A DNA stretch of 40,125 nt from Mycobacterium sp. (GCA_018401645.1 JAGYKK010000025.1:1-40125), one strand, 5' to 3'. Shown: positions 1 to 8,431, counted from the stretch's first letter. The notes: a model not told the origin generated them from the sequence alone. Program-made: numbers and translations.

Positions 1-14
1 GATGATCTGCTGTC

Positions 15-1385
15 ATGCATGCACAGGTGCTGATGCTGGGCAACGACGACGAGACCCCGGAGTTCAGCACCGCGTCGTGGCTGAGCATGCTCTTCGCCGC
101 CGGCATGGGTTCGGGCCTGCTGTTCTGGGGCGCCGCCGAGCCGATCACCCACTTCCAGGATCCGCCCGGTCTGCAGAGCCGCTCGGCAGCCGCCGCCCGC
201 GAGGCCTTCGTGATCACCAACCTGCACTGGGGCCTGCACGCGTGGGCGATCTACGGCATGTGCGCGCTGGTCATCGCTTATTTCACCTTCCGTCGCGGAA
301 CCCGACCGCTTACCTCGGCGCCGATTCGCAGTGCCCTGCCGAACACCCCGCGGGCGCTGCTTATCTCCGCCGATGTCCTCGCCGTCCTCGCCGTCCTGTT
401 CGGAATCGTCGGTTCGCTGGTCATGGGGGTGCTGCAATTGCGGTCCGGGGTGACGGCGGTGTTCAATACCGACCCCGAATCGACCGCCGTCGCGTCGGTG
501 ATCGTCATCGTGCTGTCGGTCTGCTTCATGCTCAGCGCCTCGACCGGCCTCGACCGGGGAATCAAGATCCTTAGCAACATCAACATCCTGCTCACCATCG
601 CCCTGCTCGCGGTGGTCGTGTTCGCCGGTCCGACCCGCTACATCGCCGAGACGATCGTGACCAGCATCGGCGACTACCTGGGCCGGATCTTCGAGATGTC
701 GTTCCGGTTGTTCCCCTTCGAGGGTCTAACTCCCTGGACGGCGAGTTGGACGCTGACCTACTTCCTCTGGTGGCTCGCATGGGGACCTTTCGTCGGGATC
801 TTCATCGCACGGATCAGTCGTGGCCGGACGATCCGCGAATTCGTGATGGGCGTGGTCCTCGTGCCCGCGGTGGCATCGGTGATCTGGTTCGGTGCATTCG
901 GCGGAGCCGGGATCTTCATCGAGCGGGAGGGTCCCGGCGGCCTCGCCGCGATCGCCACCGAGGACGCCGCGGCCGCGCTGTTCGCCTTCCTTGACTACTT
1001 CGCGCTCGGTGGCGGGCTGTCGCTGCTCGCGCTGGCCATCCTGTTCGTGTTCCTCGTAACGAGCGCCGACTCGGGGACCTTCGTGCTCGGCATGATGACC
1101 GAGGACGGCAACGAAAGTCCGCGAACCTCTCGAAAATTGCTGTGGGGGGTCATTCTGGCCGGGATGACCCTGACGGTGACGCTCGTCGCTGACGTCCAGG
1201 TGGGCCGGGCCATGGCCGTACTGGGGGCGGTGCCCTTCACCGCGGTGCTGGTGGTGCAGATGGCCGCATTCCTGTCGACCATCAGTCGTGAGCCGGTGAA
1301 CGCCGCCACCGCTGCCGATCCGGTGCATGCGGCCACCACCGAGCCCGAGCCCGGGGCGGCTGTCTCCGGCGAGGTTCAGCGGTGA
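15..1385 (+). CDS. BCCT-family betaine/choline/carnitine transporter, N-terminus missing
   Basis: Sodium- or proton-coupled uptake carrier for quaternary-ammonium osmolytes in the inner membrane. The visible part starts in the loop before TM3 (FSTASW, then AGMGSGLLFWGAAEP) and runs to the last TM (about residues 400-430). The family signature is clear near residues 245-275 (WWLAWGPFVGIFIARISRGR, then TIREF). About 90-100 residues with TM1-TM2 are absent. The reading frame upstream hits TGA at 3-5, so either a frameshift or stop lies at the window edge or the gene is truncated; ATG 15 is only the first usable codon, not a credible native start. The stop overlaps the next gene (GTGA), which implies translational coupling to a binding lipoprotein, unusual for a BCCT carrier. 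The family call is secure; the substrate is inferred. Confidence 0.85.
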   Translation: MHAQVLMLGNDDETPEFSTASWLSMLFAAGMGSGLLFWGAAEPITHFQDPPGLQSRSAAAAREAFVITNLHWGLHAWAIYGMCALVIAYFTFRRGTRPLTSAPIRSALPNTPRALLISADVLAVLAVLFGIVGSLVMGVLQLRSGVTAVFNTDPESTAVASVIVIVLSVCFMLSASTGLDRGIKILSNINILLTIALLAVVVFAGPTRYIAETIVTSIGDYLGRIFEMSFRLFPFEGLTPWTASWTLTYFLWWLAWGPFVGIFIARISRGRTIREFVMGVVLVPAVASVIWFGAFGGAGIFIEREGPGGLAAIATEDAAAALFAFLDYFALGGGLSLLALAILFVFLVTSADSGTFVLGMMTEDGNESPRTSRKLLWGVILAGMTLTVTLVADVQVGRAMAVLGAVPFTAVLVVQMAAFLSTISREPVNAATAADPVHAATTEPEPGAAVSGEVQR

Positions 1386-3282
1386 CGGATCGCGCCCGGG
1401 CGGAACCGCGACGACTGCCGAGCCGGCGCCGCGGGATCTTCCGGACCGTCGCGGTGTTGGCGCTGGCGGCGGCGATTGCCCTGCTGGCCGGATGTTCCGC
1501 CGATCGTCAGGCGGTGAGAGTCGGGGCCAAGGACTTCACCGAGCAGAAGGTGCTCGCCGAGATGGTGGCCCAGCTGCTGGAGACCGGTGGCGTCCCGGTG
1601 TCGCGCATCGTGCAGTTTCCGAACGGGGTGACCCCGCTCGACGCGATCGGCGAGGGTGTCGTCGACGCCTACGTCGAGTACACCGGAACCGCGCTGCTCG
1701 CGCTCGGGCTGCCGTCGCTCAACGACTCGGCCGCCGCGCTGGACCGCGTTGTCGAGGAGTCCGAACCACTCGGCCTGGAATGGCTGGCGCCGCTGGGTTT
1801 CTCCAACGACTACGTCCTGGCGGTGACCCCGGAAACCGCCGCCAGGTTCGATCTGTCGACCATCTCCGATCTGGCGGGGCTTGCGGTGCCGCCGCGGATC
1901 GGCGTGGACCGCGAGTTCCTCCGGCGGCCGGCTGAGGGCCTCGGCGCACTGACGGATCGCTACGGCCTGGTGCTCAATCCCGAGGTGCTGGTGACCGACG
2001 ACAAGGCGGAGTTGTACCGCGCTCTGCGCAGCGGCGAGGTCGACGTGGTGGAGGGTTTCGCGACCGACGCCCAGATCCGCTCCTTCGACCTCGTCGCCCT
2101 CGAGGATGATCTGGGCTTCCTGCCGGCCTACGACGCCGCGGTGCTGGTCCGCGGCGACGTGCTCGCCCGCTACCCCCGGATCGCCGGGCTCGTGGAGCAG
2201 CTACAAGATCGGCTCTCCGCCGACGACGTCCGCAACATGATCATCCAGGTGCAGTTCGAGGGCCGGGACGCCAAGGTCGTGGCATCAGCGGAACTGGCCC
2301 GGCTGGGACTGCTGGAAGTGACGAACGCGCAACGCGGTGACGCCGTCGTCGTCGCCATCGGGCTTGACGATCAACGGGCCGGGGCGACGGGACGCGCCCT
2401 GGAGGCGATCAACGAGGCCTACCCGGGGCGGCCGATCGACATCGTCGCCGTCAATGACCCAGCGGGCGCGGTGCTCGCCGGCGAGGCCAGGCTGGGCATT
2501 GCCAACGCCGAGGACCTCTTCGCGCCCGGGGACCGCACCGACGGCGACCGCCCGACCAAACCGCTGGAGGCGATCGCCGCGGTGGAGACCCGCGCGGCAC
2601 ACCTGCTGGCTCCCGCCGACGGCGAGTTCGATCGGACGCTGGCGGTCGGCCCGCCGGGAAGCTCCAGCCGGGCAACCGCCCTGACCCTGATCGAGCAGGG
2701 GGTCCTGCCCGCCGGGACCCGGTTGGTCACCGTGCCCGGCGAGGGACTCATCGGTGAGCGGGTCGCGGCGGTCAGGTCCGGCACCGCGAGCGCGATGCTG
2801 GCGATCAGTCCGCCGGGCCACCCGGAGATCCAGCAGGCGATCAGCGATTTCGGCCTGCGGCTTTTCTCCCTTCCCGGTGCGGCGGACGAGGAGCGGCTAC
2901 GCGAGGTACCGCACCTGCGACCGGCCCGCATCCCGGCGGCGAAGTATCGCGGCCAGCCGTCGCCGGTCGACACCGTGTCGCAGCAGACAGTCATCGCGGG
3001 CCCGGCCTCGACGTGGGCCAACCGGGGGTCTACGGCCCCAACGCGTTCATCGGCGGCCCGGCGCAGCAGCAGCGCGTTGCCCGGGAGCTGCTCTCGATTC
3101 GCGATCTGCTGGAGACGCCGCGGGTGGATCCGGCGTTGCCGCGATCCCCGGCGCCGCTCACCGACCTCGACCAGATTCCGAAGTCGACCAACCCCTCGGC
3201 GCTGGAATCGGCACTGAACTTCCTGGTGATCGCCGGCATGGTCGCCTTGGTGGCCTTCATCCTGCGCCGGCGCAGAACCTAG
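1382..3282 (+). CDS. Lipoprotein with two substrate-binding domains (OpuAC/ProX-like + TAXI/NMT1-like) and C-terminal TM; one frameshift
   Basis: Start GTG 1382 overlaps the transporter stop. The signal peptide ends in lipobox LLAGC (Cys 38). Residues about 45-310 form an OpuAC/ProX-type osmolyte-binding domain (opening VRVGAKDFTEQKVLAEM; YVEYTGTALL). Residues about 312-545 look like a second periplasmic-binding fold of the TAXI/NMT1 type (PPGSSSRATALTLIEQGVL). The open frame would then read nonsense and stop at 3217. Shifting frame near 2996 (one C missing, GCGGG versus GCCGGG) restores VIAGPGLDVGQPGVYGP and runs to TAG 3282, ending in a TM (FLVIAGMVALVAFIL) and RRRRT. The whole protein would be about 633 aa, anchored by lipid and by TM. 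No ABC permease or ATPase is visible nearby, so it probably serves the coupled BCCT carrier (inference). Confidence 0.75.
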
Positions 3283-3817
3283 CCCGACTCCGGGCGGCAG
3301 CGGTGCGCGACAAGCTTATCCGTGCGGCGGGCAGGGCTAGTGCGGGCCCGGTGAATCCTGCGACCCACGGCGACAGAAACAGTGCGAACCCCGCGACGGC
3401 TAGCGACAAGAAGTCATGAGTGGGCTCGGAGGCCAGCAGCGACCAGACGGAGATCACCGCGATTAACCCGCCCAGACCGATTGTGACAGCGGTACCGGCC
3501 GCTGTTGTGGGAAACGCAATGCCAAAAAGAACGGTGGCAAGACCGACGATAAGCGCCGACCGTCCAATCACGTAGCTCCAACGGTGCCGCAGCCGTTGGC
3601 TGTCACCACCCTCATTGATGCCGTACTCGGTCGGCATCCTGCGACGCGTCCAACCGATGGCACCGAGGGCCATGGAGAGGCTGCCGGCCACCCAGCAGGT
3701 TACTGACGCCCCGGGATCGTAGGTGTAGCCGTTCACCAGGAACGGAACGGCAATCATGGCTAAGCCCACCGGGGGTCCGGTTGTGGGCGAGGACGGCCAG
3801 CACCCCGAAGGATTCAC
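3257..3817 (-). CDS. SPW-repeat-like multi-pass membrane protein
   Basis: Small integral membrane protein of unknown function. About five hydrophobic segments are visible; two units resemble the SPW repeat (AVPFLVNGYTYDPGAS and, near the C-terminus, FALFLSPWVAGF). The 3' end overlaps the preceding plus-strand gene tail to tail by 26 bp. The first about 20 residues (before ATG 3757) do not look like protein, whereas another frame just upstream (about 3760-3850) reads ENLLGRE-like sequence. The true N-terminus may therefore lie further upstream behind a 1-bp shift, or translation may start at 3757. Family call moderate; function unknown. Confidence 0.5.
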   Translation of the reverse strand: MNPSGCWPSSPTTGPPVGLAMIAVPFLVNGYTYDPGASVTCWVAGSLSMALGAIGWTRRRMPTEYGINEGGDSQRLRHRWSYVIGRSALIVGLATVLFGIAFPTTAAGTAVTIGLGGLIAVISVWSLLASEPTHDFLSLAVAGFALFLSPWVAGFTGPALALPAARISLSRTAAARSRARFCAGAG

Positions 3818-4164
3818 GACCCAGCAGGTTCTTCAGCTGACGAGACCCGCGATCGTCACACCGTCGCTGCCGCCGAAGCGGCCAGCGCATGGCCCAAAAG
3901 CAGACTCGGGGGACGAAACGTCCCCGGGAACCGGCTTTACGCTCCAATTCGGAGACCCTCACGGCCTGAGTCGCGGCCGCCACTTTGCGCCGCCGCCCGG
4001 GACTTCGAGCTCCTGCTCTGCCATGCGGCGTCCGTTCGGTAAGGCCCGCGTTGGTGGGTGCTGCATCTTCGGGCGGGGTGTTTTACCGTCATGCAAAGGG
4101 ACTCAGATACGGGGAATCCAGCGGTACCGATTTCCCGCCCGAAGGACAGGGAGGATGCGGCGAG
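3818..4164. other. Region without a convincing gene
   Basis: These 347 bases separate the leftward SPW-like gene from the rightward integration module. Both strands carry open frames but none with convincing protein character, apart from a possible frameshifted extension of the SPW-like gene on the minus strand near 3760-3850. The left boundary of the inserted element probably lies here or just before, but I see no repeat that marks it. Confidence 0.4.
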
Positions 4165-4608
4165 GTGAACGCGAAAGCCGTTGCGTGGGCCAGGAATCAG
4201 CAGACCGGATCGGCGTTCACGACCCTGGTGTTACTGCAACTCGCACTGCGGGTCGACAGTGATTTCGCATGCCTGCTGTCGGTGCGGACGCTGGCCCGCG
4301 CGACATCAAGCGGCCAAAGCACCGTGCGGCGAGCGCTCAAAGCGCTTGAGTATCAGGGGTTTGTCACCCGTGACTACCAGTTCGACGAGTCAGGGAGTCA
4401 ACGCTCGAGCCGCTACCTGCTCAACCACCCTGGCGCCCATCATCTTTCCCCTCCCGTTGCGAGCAGGGACTCTCTCGATCTGGTACTCCCCCTCGATTTG
4501 GGCGGGGCGTGTGGCGGAGCGAGAAGGGGGCACAGCAGTAATCGACACCCCGGGATCCCGAATCGGGATGGGGTCTGTCAACACCAACCAAAGAGGAGGT
4601 CTTCGTGA
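4165..4608 (+). CDS. Winged-helix (HTH_36-type) DNA-binding protein of the integration module
   Basis: About 147 aa. The start is taken as GTG 4165 because GGGAGG lies 10-15 bases upstream and the protein-like sequence begins there (VNAKAVAWA); an ATG at 3985 in the same frame adds low-quality sequence. Residues about 20-80 form a winged helix of the sort seen in small replication or regulatory proteins of actinobacterial mobile elements (SVRTLARATSSGQSTVRRAL, then ALEYQGFVTRDYQF). The C-terminal 45 residues are low complexity. It ends 1 base before the excisionase ATG, so the genes are likely co-expressed. It may be the element's regulator or a vestigial initiator. Confidence 0.6.
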   Translation: MNAKAVAWARNQQTGSAFTTLVLLQLALRVDSDFACLLSVRTLARATSSGQSTVRRALKALEYQGFVTRDYQFDESGSQRSSRYLLNHPGAHHLSPPVASRDSLDLVLPLDLGGACGGARRGHSSNRHPGIPNRDGVCQHQPKRRSS

Positions 4609-4609
4609 C

Positions 4610-4789
4610 ATGTCTGTTCCGGAAAGCATCAAGAGAATCTCGATCACTGTCGCCGAGACGGCAGAGATAACTGGTCTGAGCGAGCCCGCCGTCTATCGAG
4701 CCGTCAAGAAAGGGGAGATCGAGGTGAAGCGCCTCGGCGGACGAATCCTTGTTCTCGTCGAACCGCTGATGAAGCAGTTCGGGCTGTGA
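4610..4789 (+). CDS. Excisionase-like small HTH protein
   Basis: 59 aa. Start ATG 4610 sits 10 bases after a near-perfect Shine-Dalgarno (AAGAGGAGG, 4591-4599). The protein is a MerR/excisionase-type helix-turn-helix: TVAETAEITGLSEPAVYRAV followed by KKGEIEVKRLGGRI, the usual recombination directionality layout. It overlaps the integrase by GTGA (4786-4789), which couples their translation. Such proteins bind and bend DNA at att sites and tip the tyrosine integrase towards excision. It could also be a repressor of the small operon. Confidence 0.8.
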   Translation: MSVPESIKRISITVAETAEITGLSEPAVYRAVKKGEIEVKRLGGRILVLVEPLMKQFGL

Positions 4790-6129
4790 ACGGCTCGGTC
4801 AAGCCACGCGGCAAGACCTGGAGGTACAGGTTCCGTAGCCCCCAGATGAACCCGGCGACGGGCAAGCCCTTATGGATCACGAAGGGCGGCTTCCGGCTCA
4901 AAGCCGAAGCCTTGGCGGCGATGCGCGAGGCGATGAAGGAGGCCGAAGAGGGGAAGTACATCAACCCGTCGGACCGGACGGTCGCTGAGTTCATCGCCGA
5001 ATGGCTGGAGTTCAAGACGCTCAACACCAGCACCACGACGGTCCAGGGCTACACAGACGAGATGAACCTGTACGTGCTCCCTCGCGTCGGCGGCCTGAAA
5101 TTACAGAAGCTCGATGAGTCAGGAATTCTGCAGCTCTACGTCGAGCTGGGCAAGGAAGGCCGAGTCCGCCGCGATAACAACCGCCCGATGTACGAGTTCT
5201 GGGCCGCGGGTGTGGCCGCCGGTGAGCCGCCGACTCCGCGGGCGGTCTCCGAGGCGTGCGGCACCACGATCCATGCCGCCCGCGCGGCCGTGCGCCGGTA
5301 TCAGCGCGGCAGCGTGCCGCAACCCAAGCCGGCCGGCCTAGATTCCAAGACGCTGCGCAACATCCACGCCGCGCTTCGCACCGCGCTCGAAGATGCGGTG
5401 GCGCTGAAGTACATCAAGCACAATCCCGCCGCGGCCATCAAGCCGCCGCGTGTGGAGCGCAAGCAGCGCGCGGTGTGGACGCCGGCGCAAGCCCAGGCAT
5501 TCCTGCGTGCCCTCCCCCGCGACCGGCTCAAAGCCCTTTTTCTGCTCGAGCTGACCACCGGCATCCGCCGCGGACATCTCTGCGGCCTCACGTGGAGCAA
5601 CGTCGACCTGGATCAGGGACGGATCACCCCGACCGACAGCCGGATCGTTCTGAACGGCCGCGCCCGCGACAAGCGCGGCGGCAAGACAGCCAATGCCGAC
5701 AAAACCATCGCCATCGACACCCGGACCGTCGCGGCCCTGCGGCACTGGCGCGCCGAGCAGGACGAGATCCGCAGACTGCGGGAACCCGACTACGAAGGCG
5801 GAGACCTCGTCTTCACCACCGAGTTCGGCCGGCCCCTGCACCCGCAGAATCTGGTGGACCTCATCGAGCGCTACGCCGCCGAGGCGGGAGTCCCCCGGAT
5901 CACCTTCCACGATCTTCGCCACACTTACGCCACCGCGGCCCTGGAAGGCGGGGTCCCCATGAAGGTGGTCAGCGAGCGGATCGGGCATTCCAATGTCAGC
6001 TTCGCCATGGCGACCTACGCGCACGTCCGAGCCGACGCCGATCACGAGGCCGCCCAGCAGGCCGCCGACTACCTGCTCGGGGATGCCTGGGAGGAGACCG
6101 GCGATGGCCCGGATACCAGGCTCGCGTGA
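4786..6129 (+). CDS. Tyrosine recombinase / integrase
   Basis: 447 aa, start GTG 4786 overlapping the excisionase stop. N-terminal arm-binding region (about 1-70), SAM-like core-binding region (from about 70) and catalytic domain (about 230-440). Catalytic residues are visible: Arg in TGIRRGHLCGL (about 260), HDLRH (about 374-378), GHSNVS (about 400) and the nucleophile Tyr in TYAHV (about 411). An insertion-like stretch at about 122-182 (charged, then EACGTTIHAARAAVRRY, itself HTH-like) splits the core-binding region, which I do not recall as typical. The gene is followed by a strong terminator and then directly by a tRNA 3'-end fragment, the usual int-att arrangement. It looks intact. Confidence 0.92.
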   Translation: MNGSVKPRGKTWRYRFRSPQMNPATGKPLWITKGGFRLKAEALAAMREAMKEAEEGKYINPSDRTVAEFIAEWLEFKTLNTSTTTVQGYTDEMNLYVLPRVGGLKLQKLDESGILQLYVELGKEGRVRRDNNRPMYEFWAAGVAAGEPPTPRAVSEACGTTIHAARAAVRRYQRGSVPQPKPAGLDSKTLRNIHAALRTALEDAVALKYIKHNPAAAIKPPRVERKQRAVWTPAQAQAFLRALPRDRLKALFLLELTTGIRRGHLCGLTWSNVDLDQGRITPTDSRIVLNGRARDKRGGKTANADKTIAIDTRTVAALRHWRAEQDEIRRLREPDYEGGDLVFTTEFGRPLHPQNLVDLIERYAAEAGVPRITFHDLRHTYATAALEGGVPMKVVSERIGHSNVSFAMATYAHVRADADHEAAQQAADYLLGDAWEETGDGPDTRLA

Positions 6130-6167
6130 CCACGCCCTGGCGATGTTTGTGACCAAAAGTGTGACCA
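6126..6167 (+). repeat. Three copies of GTGACCA after the integrase
   Basis: GTGACCA occurs at 6126-6132, 6149-6155 and 6161-6167, all direct, in the 50 bases between the integrase end and the terminator/att core. Short direct repeats flanking an att core are commonly integrase arm sites; that role here is inference. Confidence 0.35.
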
Positions 6168-6176
6168 TTGGGCATG

Positions 6177-6212
6177 AAAACGGCCCCCAGAGAGTCCTCT
6201 GAGGGCCGTTTT
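6177..6212 (+). terminator. Intrinsic terminator of the integrase operon
   Basis: Arms 6177-6192 (AAAACGGCCCCCAGAG) and 6197-6212 (CTCTGAGGGCCGTTTT) pair over 16 positions with one mismatch around a 4-base loop. The stem ends in TTTT on the plus strand, and AAAA on the other side makes it work in both directions. It lies 48 bases after the integrase stop. Confidence 0.85.
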
Positions 6213-6214
6213 AC

Positions 6215-6230
6215 CTGGTAGCGGGGACAG
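6215..6230. repeat. 16-bp direct repeat, left of the IS (target duplication)
   Basis: CTGGTAGCGGGGACAG is repeated exactly at 7537-7552 on the other side of the IS. The flanking bases differ (C at 6214, A at 7536), so the duplicated unit is exactly 16 bp. It is the acceptor end of the tRNA fragment. Joining the two flanks restores one continuous tRNA 3' end behind the integrase terminator. Confidence 0.75.
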
Positions 6231-7536
6231 TGTCTGGTTTCACGACATAGTTGGCAGCTGTCTCGGGACATAGTTGACACCTCGGCATTTCTGGAGGTCA
6301 GCCATGTCCAAGGCCCAGCTGGTCATCACCGCGGTCGTCCTGGAAGGCCGCAGCAAAAGCGCGGTCGCCCGCGACTACGAGGTCTCCCGCTATTGGGTGC
6401 ACCAACTCGTCAAACGCTACGAAGCCGAAGGCCCCGCGGCCTTCGAGCCCCGCTCCCGCCGACCCCACACCAACCCCCGCGCCATCGACCCCAACCTTGA
6501 GGAACGCATCATCCGGCTGCGTAAAACCCTGCACAAACAGGGTTACGACGCCGGCGCAGCCACCATCGCCGAACACCTACGCCGCGACCCCGACACCACC
6601 ACCGTCCCCGCCGTGGCCACCATCTGGCGCGTGCTATCCCGGCGTGGATTCATCACCCCACAACCCCAAAAACGGCCCCGCTCCAGCTGGAAACGCTTCG
6701 AAGCCGACATGCCCAACCAATGCTGGCAAGCCGACGTCACCCACTGGCGCCTCGCCGACGGAACCACCGCCGAAATCCTCAACCTCATCGACGACCACTC
6801 CCGCCTGGCCATCGCTTCGGTCGCCCGACCCACCATCACCGGCCGCCACGTCGTGGACACCTTCACCGAGGCCTTCGCCACCTGGGGAGCCCCCGCAGCA
6901 CTGCTCACCGACAACGGTGCCGTCTTCACCGCAACACCACGACGCGGCGGCCGCACCGCCCTTCAAATCCTGCTCGGAGAACTCGGCGTCAACTACATCA
7001 ACTCCCGCCCCTACCACCCCCAAACCTGCGGCAAGGTCGAACGATTCCACCAAACACTCAAGAAGCGGCTCGCTGCGCTACCACCACCGGCCACTATCGA
7101 CGAATTACAAAGCCAGCTAACCGAATTCATCGACTACTACAACACCAACCGGCCACATCGGGCCCTGCACCGAGCCACACCCACAGAAGCCTTCAACGCC
7201 CGGCCCAAAGCATTCCCCAGCGGCTACCAAATCCCCCCGCACTTCCGCGTCCGCCACGACAAAATCGACGCCGGCCACGGAGCCATCACCATCCGCTACA
7301 ACAGCCGCCTGCACCACATCGGACTCTCAAAACACCTCCGCGGCACCAAGGTCATCGTCCTGATCAACGATCTCGACATCCGCGTCCTGGAACGCGACAG
7401 CGGGAAACTCATCCGCAAACTCACACTGACCCCACCCGCGACTACCAACCACGCGGCGTAAAACCTGAAACAGCCCCACCAACAGACCCCAGATGCGATG
7501 TCCCGAGACACCTGTCAACGGTCCCGGGACATCACA
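6231..7536 (+). mobile_element. IS481-family insertion sequence, about 1306 bp
   Basis: The ends are TGT...ACA. Subterminal inverted repeats are 6250-6271 (GTTGGCAGCTGTCTCGGGAC...) and 7498-7519, identical in 20 of 22 positions, 19 and 17 bases from the respective ends. The left end also carries a direct repeat of GACATAGTTG(G/A)CA (6244 and 6268 regions). One intact DDE transposase fills the interior. The element sits in a tRNA 3'-end fragment and is flanked by a 16-bp duplication, at the long end for this family. Both ends and the transposase look intact, so insertion may be recent. Confidence 0.85.
6304..7461 (+). CDS. IS481-family DDE transposase
   Basis: 385 aa. ATG 6304 follows GGAGG at 6292-6296. 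N-terminal HTH (KSAVARDYEVSRYWVHQLVK, about 15-35) and rve integrase core with the catalytic triad in QADVTHW (Asp, about 143), LLTDNGAVF (Asp, about 203) and CGKVERFHQTLKKR (Glu, about 245). C-terminal strand-rich tail from about 320. Full length for the family and uninterrupted. It catalyses cut-and-paste or copy-out transposition of the surrounding element. Confidence 0.93.
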   Translation: MSKAQLVITAVVLEGRSKSAVARDYEVSRYWVHQLVKRYEAEGPAAFEPRSRRPHTNPRAIDPNLEERIIRLRKTLHKQGYDAGAATIAEHLRRDPDTTTVPAVATIWRVLSRRGFITPQPQKRPRSSWKRFEADMPNQCWQADVTHWRLADGTTAEILNLIDDHSRLAIASVARPTITGRHVVDTFTEAFATWGAPAALLTDNGAVFTATPRRGGRTALQILLGELGVNYINSRPYHPQTCGKVERFHQTLKKRLAALPPPATIDELQSQLTEFIDYYNTNRPHRALHRATPTEAFNARPKAFPSGYQIPPHFRVRHDKIDAGHGAITIRYNSRLHHIGLSKHLRGTKVIVLINDLDIRVLERDSGKLIRKLTLTPPATTNHAA

Positions 7537-7576
7537 CTGGTAGCGGGGACAGGATTTGAACCTGCGACCTCTGGGT
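7537..7576 (-). other. tRNA 3'-half fragment, probable attachment site (att)
   Basis: Read on the minus strand, 7576-7538 gives ACCCAGAGG, then TCGCAGGTTCAAATCC and TGTCCCCGCTACCA: 3' strand of an anticodon stem, variable loop, a complete T-arm, acceptor strand and encoded CCA. Upstream of ACCC the tRNA pattern stops, at the anticodon loop, which is where tyrosine-integrase crossover cores usually end. CCC after the loop suggests initiator tRNA (fMet), an inference. Its first 16 bases are duplicated on the left of the IS. A 26-bp part (7542-7567) recurs at 14688-14713. Confidence 0.7.
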
Positions 7577-7649
7577 AGGAGCTCAGTCGTGGCGACGATT
7601 CATGAGTATTTGGGTAACACGCATCCGAGGGAGCTGTCGGATTGCGGTG

Positions 7650-8278
7650 CTACGGTCCGGCGCATGAGCACATCTCCCGATCTGAGCACCGCGCGGAATT
7701 ACCTCGACGACGCCTGTGGTCTGGCGTCAGCCGACCGGTCCGGATTGTCGACGGCGGAACGGATCGCCCTGCAGAAACACATGTTTGACGTCTACGTCCA
7801 GGCGCAGGCGGAACGGGCCACCTATGTCGAGGCTTGACGCTGGTCGCGTTTTTTGGTTGACGTGACAACTGACACGCCGAGAACGTTATGGCTGAAGTGG
7901 CCTCTAGCAGGGGTTTTACTGTCAGTCCGGAAACCGGGTGATCCGGTGCTGGCCTCGGCGGTAGTGGTACCCCGCAATCCAGGAGGCGGGTCTCTAAGTC
8001 CAGTATCGCCATGTACAACTGCTTCATGGAGGTGACGGTTTGAATTGCTTTCGCACGCACTTCCAAGAGATCCGTTCGCGTATCCAGGAGTTTCAACTCC
8101 AGGTTGTAGACGGTAGTTATCACCGCCGTGGCGAGAGCTTCAAATTCTCAAAGGTCCCGTCGTCAATCATTTCGACCAGCTGTGCACGAACCGCGAACGT
8201 CACCGGGCACGCGTCGCGGACCTGTTGCGGTGCCTGCGCTAGATCCTGACAGAAACTCAAAACTTCGTCGTCGTCCAC
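7650..8278 (-). CDS. Hypothetical protein, probably one gene broken by a frameshift
   Basis: Two minus-strand frames abut with a GTGA overlap at 8120-8123. The first (GTG 8278 to 8120, 52 aa) reads VDDDEVLSFCQDLAQAPQQV and ends FENLKLSPRR. The second (GTG 8123 onward) reads VITTVYNLELKLLD, then RTDLLEVRAKAIQTV and SMKQLYMAILDLETRLL. A 1-bp shift near 8135 would fuse them as FENLKALATAVITTVYNLEL, a coherent helical protein of about 105 residues. After about 7960 the second frame becomes low complexity and overlaps the plus-strand small gene, so the true end is unclear. Either a coupled pair or one shifted gene; function unknown. Confidence 0.35.
7664..7837 (+). CDS. Small hypothetical protein
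   Basis: 57 aa from ATG 7664; the same frame is open back to 7556 but that part is tRNA-fragment sequence. Composition is balanced and helical (TARNYLDDACGLASADRSGL, then STAERIALQKHMFDVYVQAQ), acidic, with no membrane segment. I do not recognise it. It lies directly beside the att fragment on the strand leaving it. It overlaps a long minus-strand open frame whose sequence here is low quality, so I prefer this strand. Confidence 0.45.
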   Translation: MSTSPDLSTARNYLDDACGLASADRSGLSTAERIALQKHMFDVYVQAQAERATYVEA

Positions 8279-8412
8279 TGGCCCCTGTTGACTCCATTGG
8301 CTTGGAGCCAGCAGCGGTTGCGGAGGTCACACCGACGGTTTTAGGTGCGAACTTTGAGATATCTCCTTGTCTCATCACTGCCGACTAGTCCGGTACTCGC
8401 CGCGCCTACCGT

Positions 8413-8431
8413 GCACCCGACTACCGGGTGC
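8413..8431 (-). terminator. Weak hairpin downstream of the zincin gene
   Basis: GCACCCG (8413-8419) and CGGGTGC (8425-8431) pair perfectly around a 5-base loop, 37 bases beyond the stop of the leftward zincin gene. There is no T-run, so termination by this hairpin alone is uncertain. Confidence 0.35.

Noticed and set aside
4096..4608. Replication initiator of a plasmid or ICE
   Set aside because: Only a winged helix is visible; no relaxase, translocase or origin was found, so I call it a regulator-type protein of an integration module.
7538..7640. Complete tRNA gene at the att fragment
   Set aside because: Only the 3' part from the anticodon loop is present; the bases beyond do not fold into D-arm and anticodon arm.
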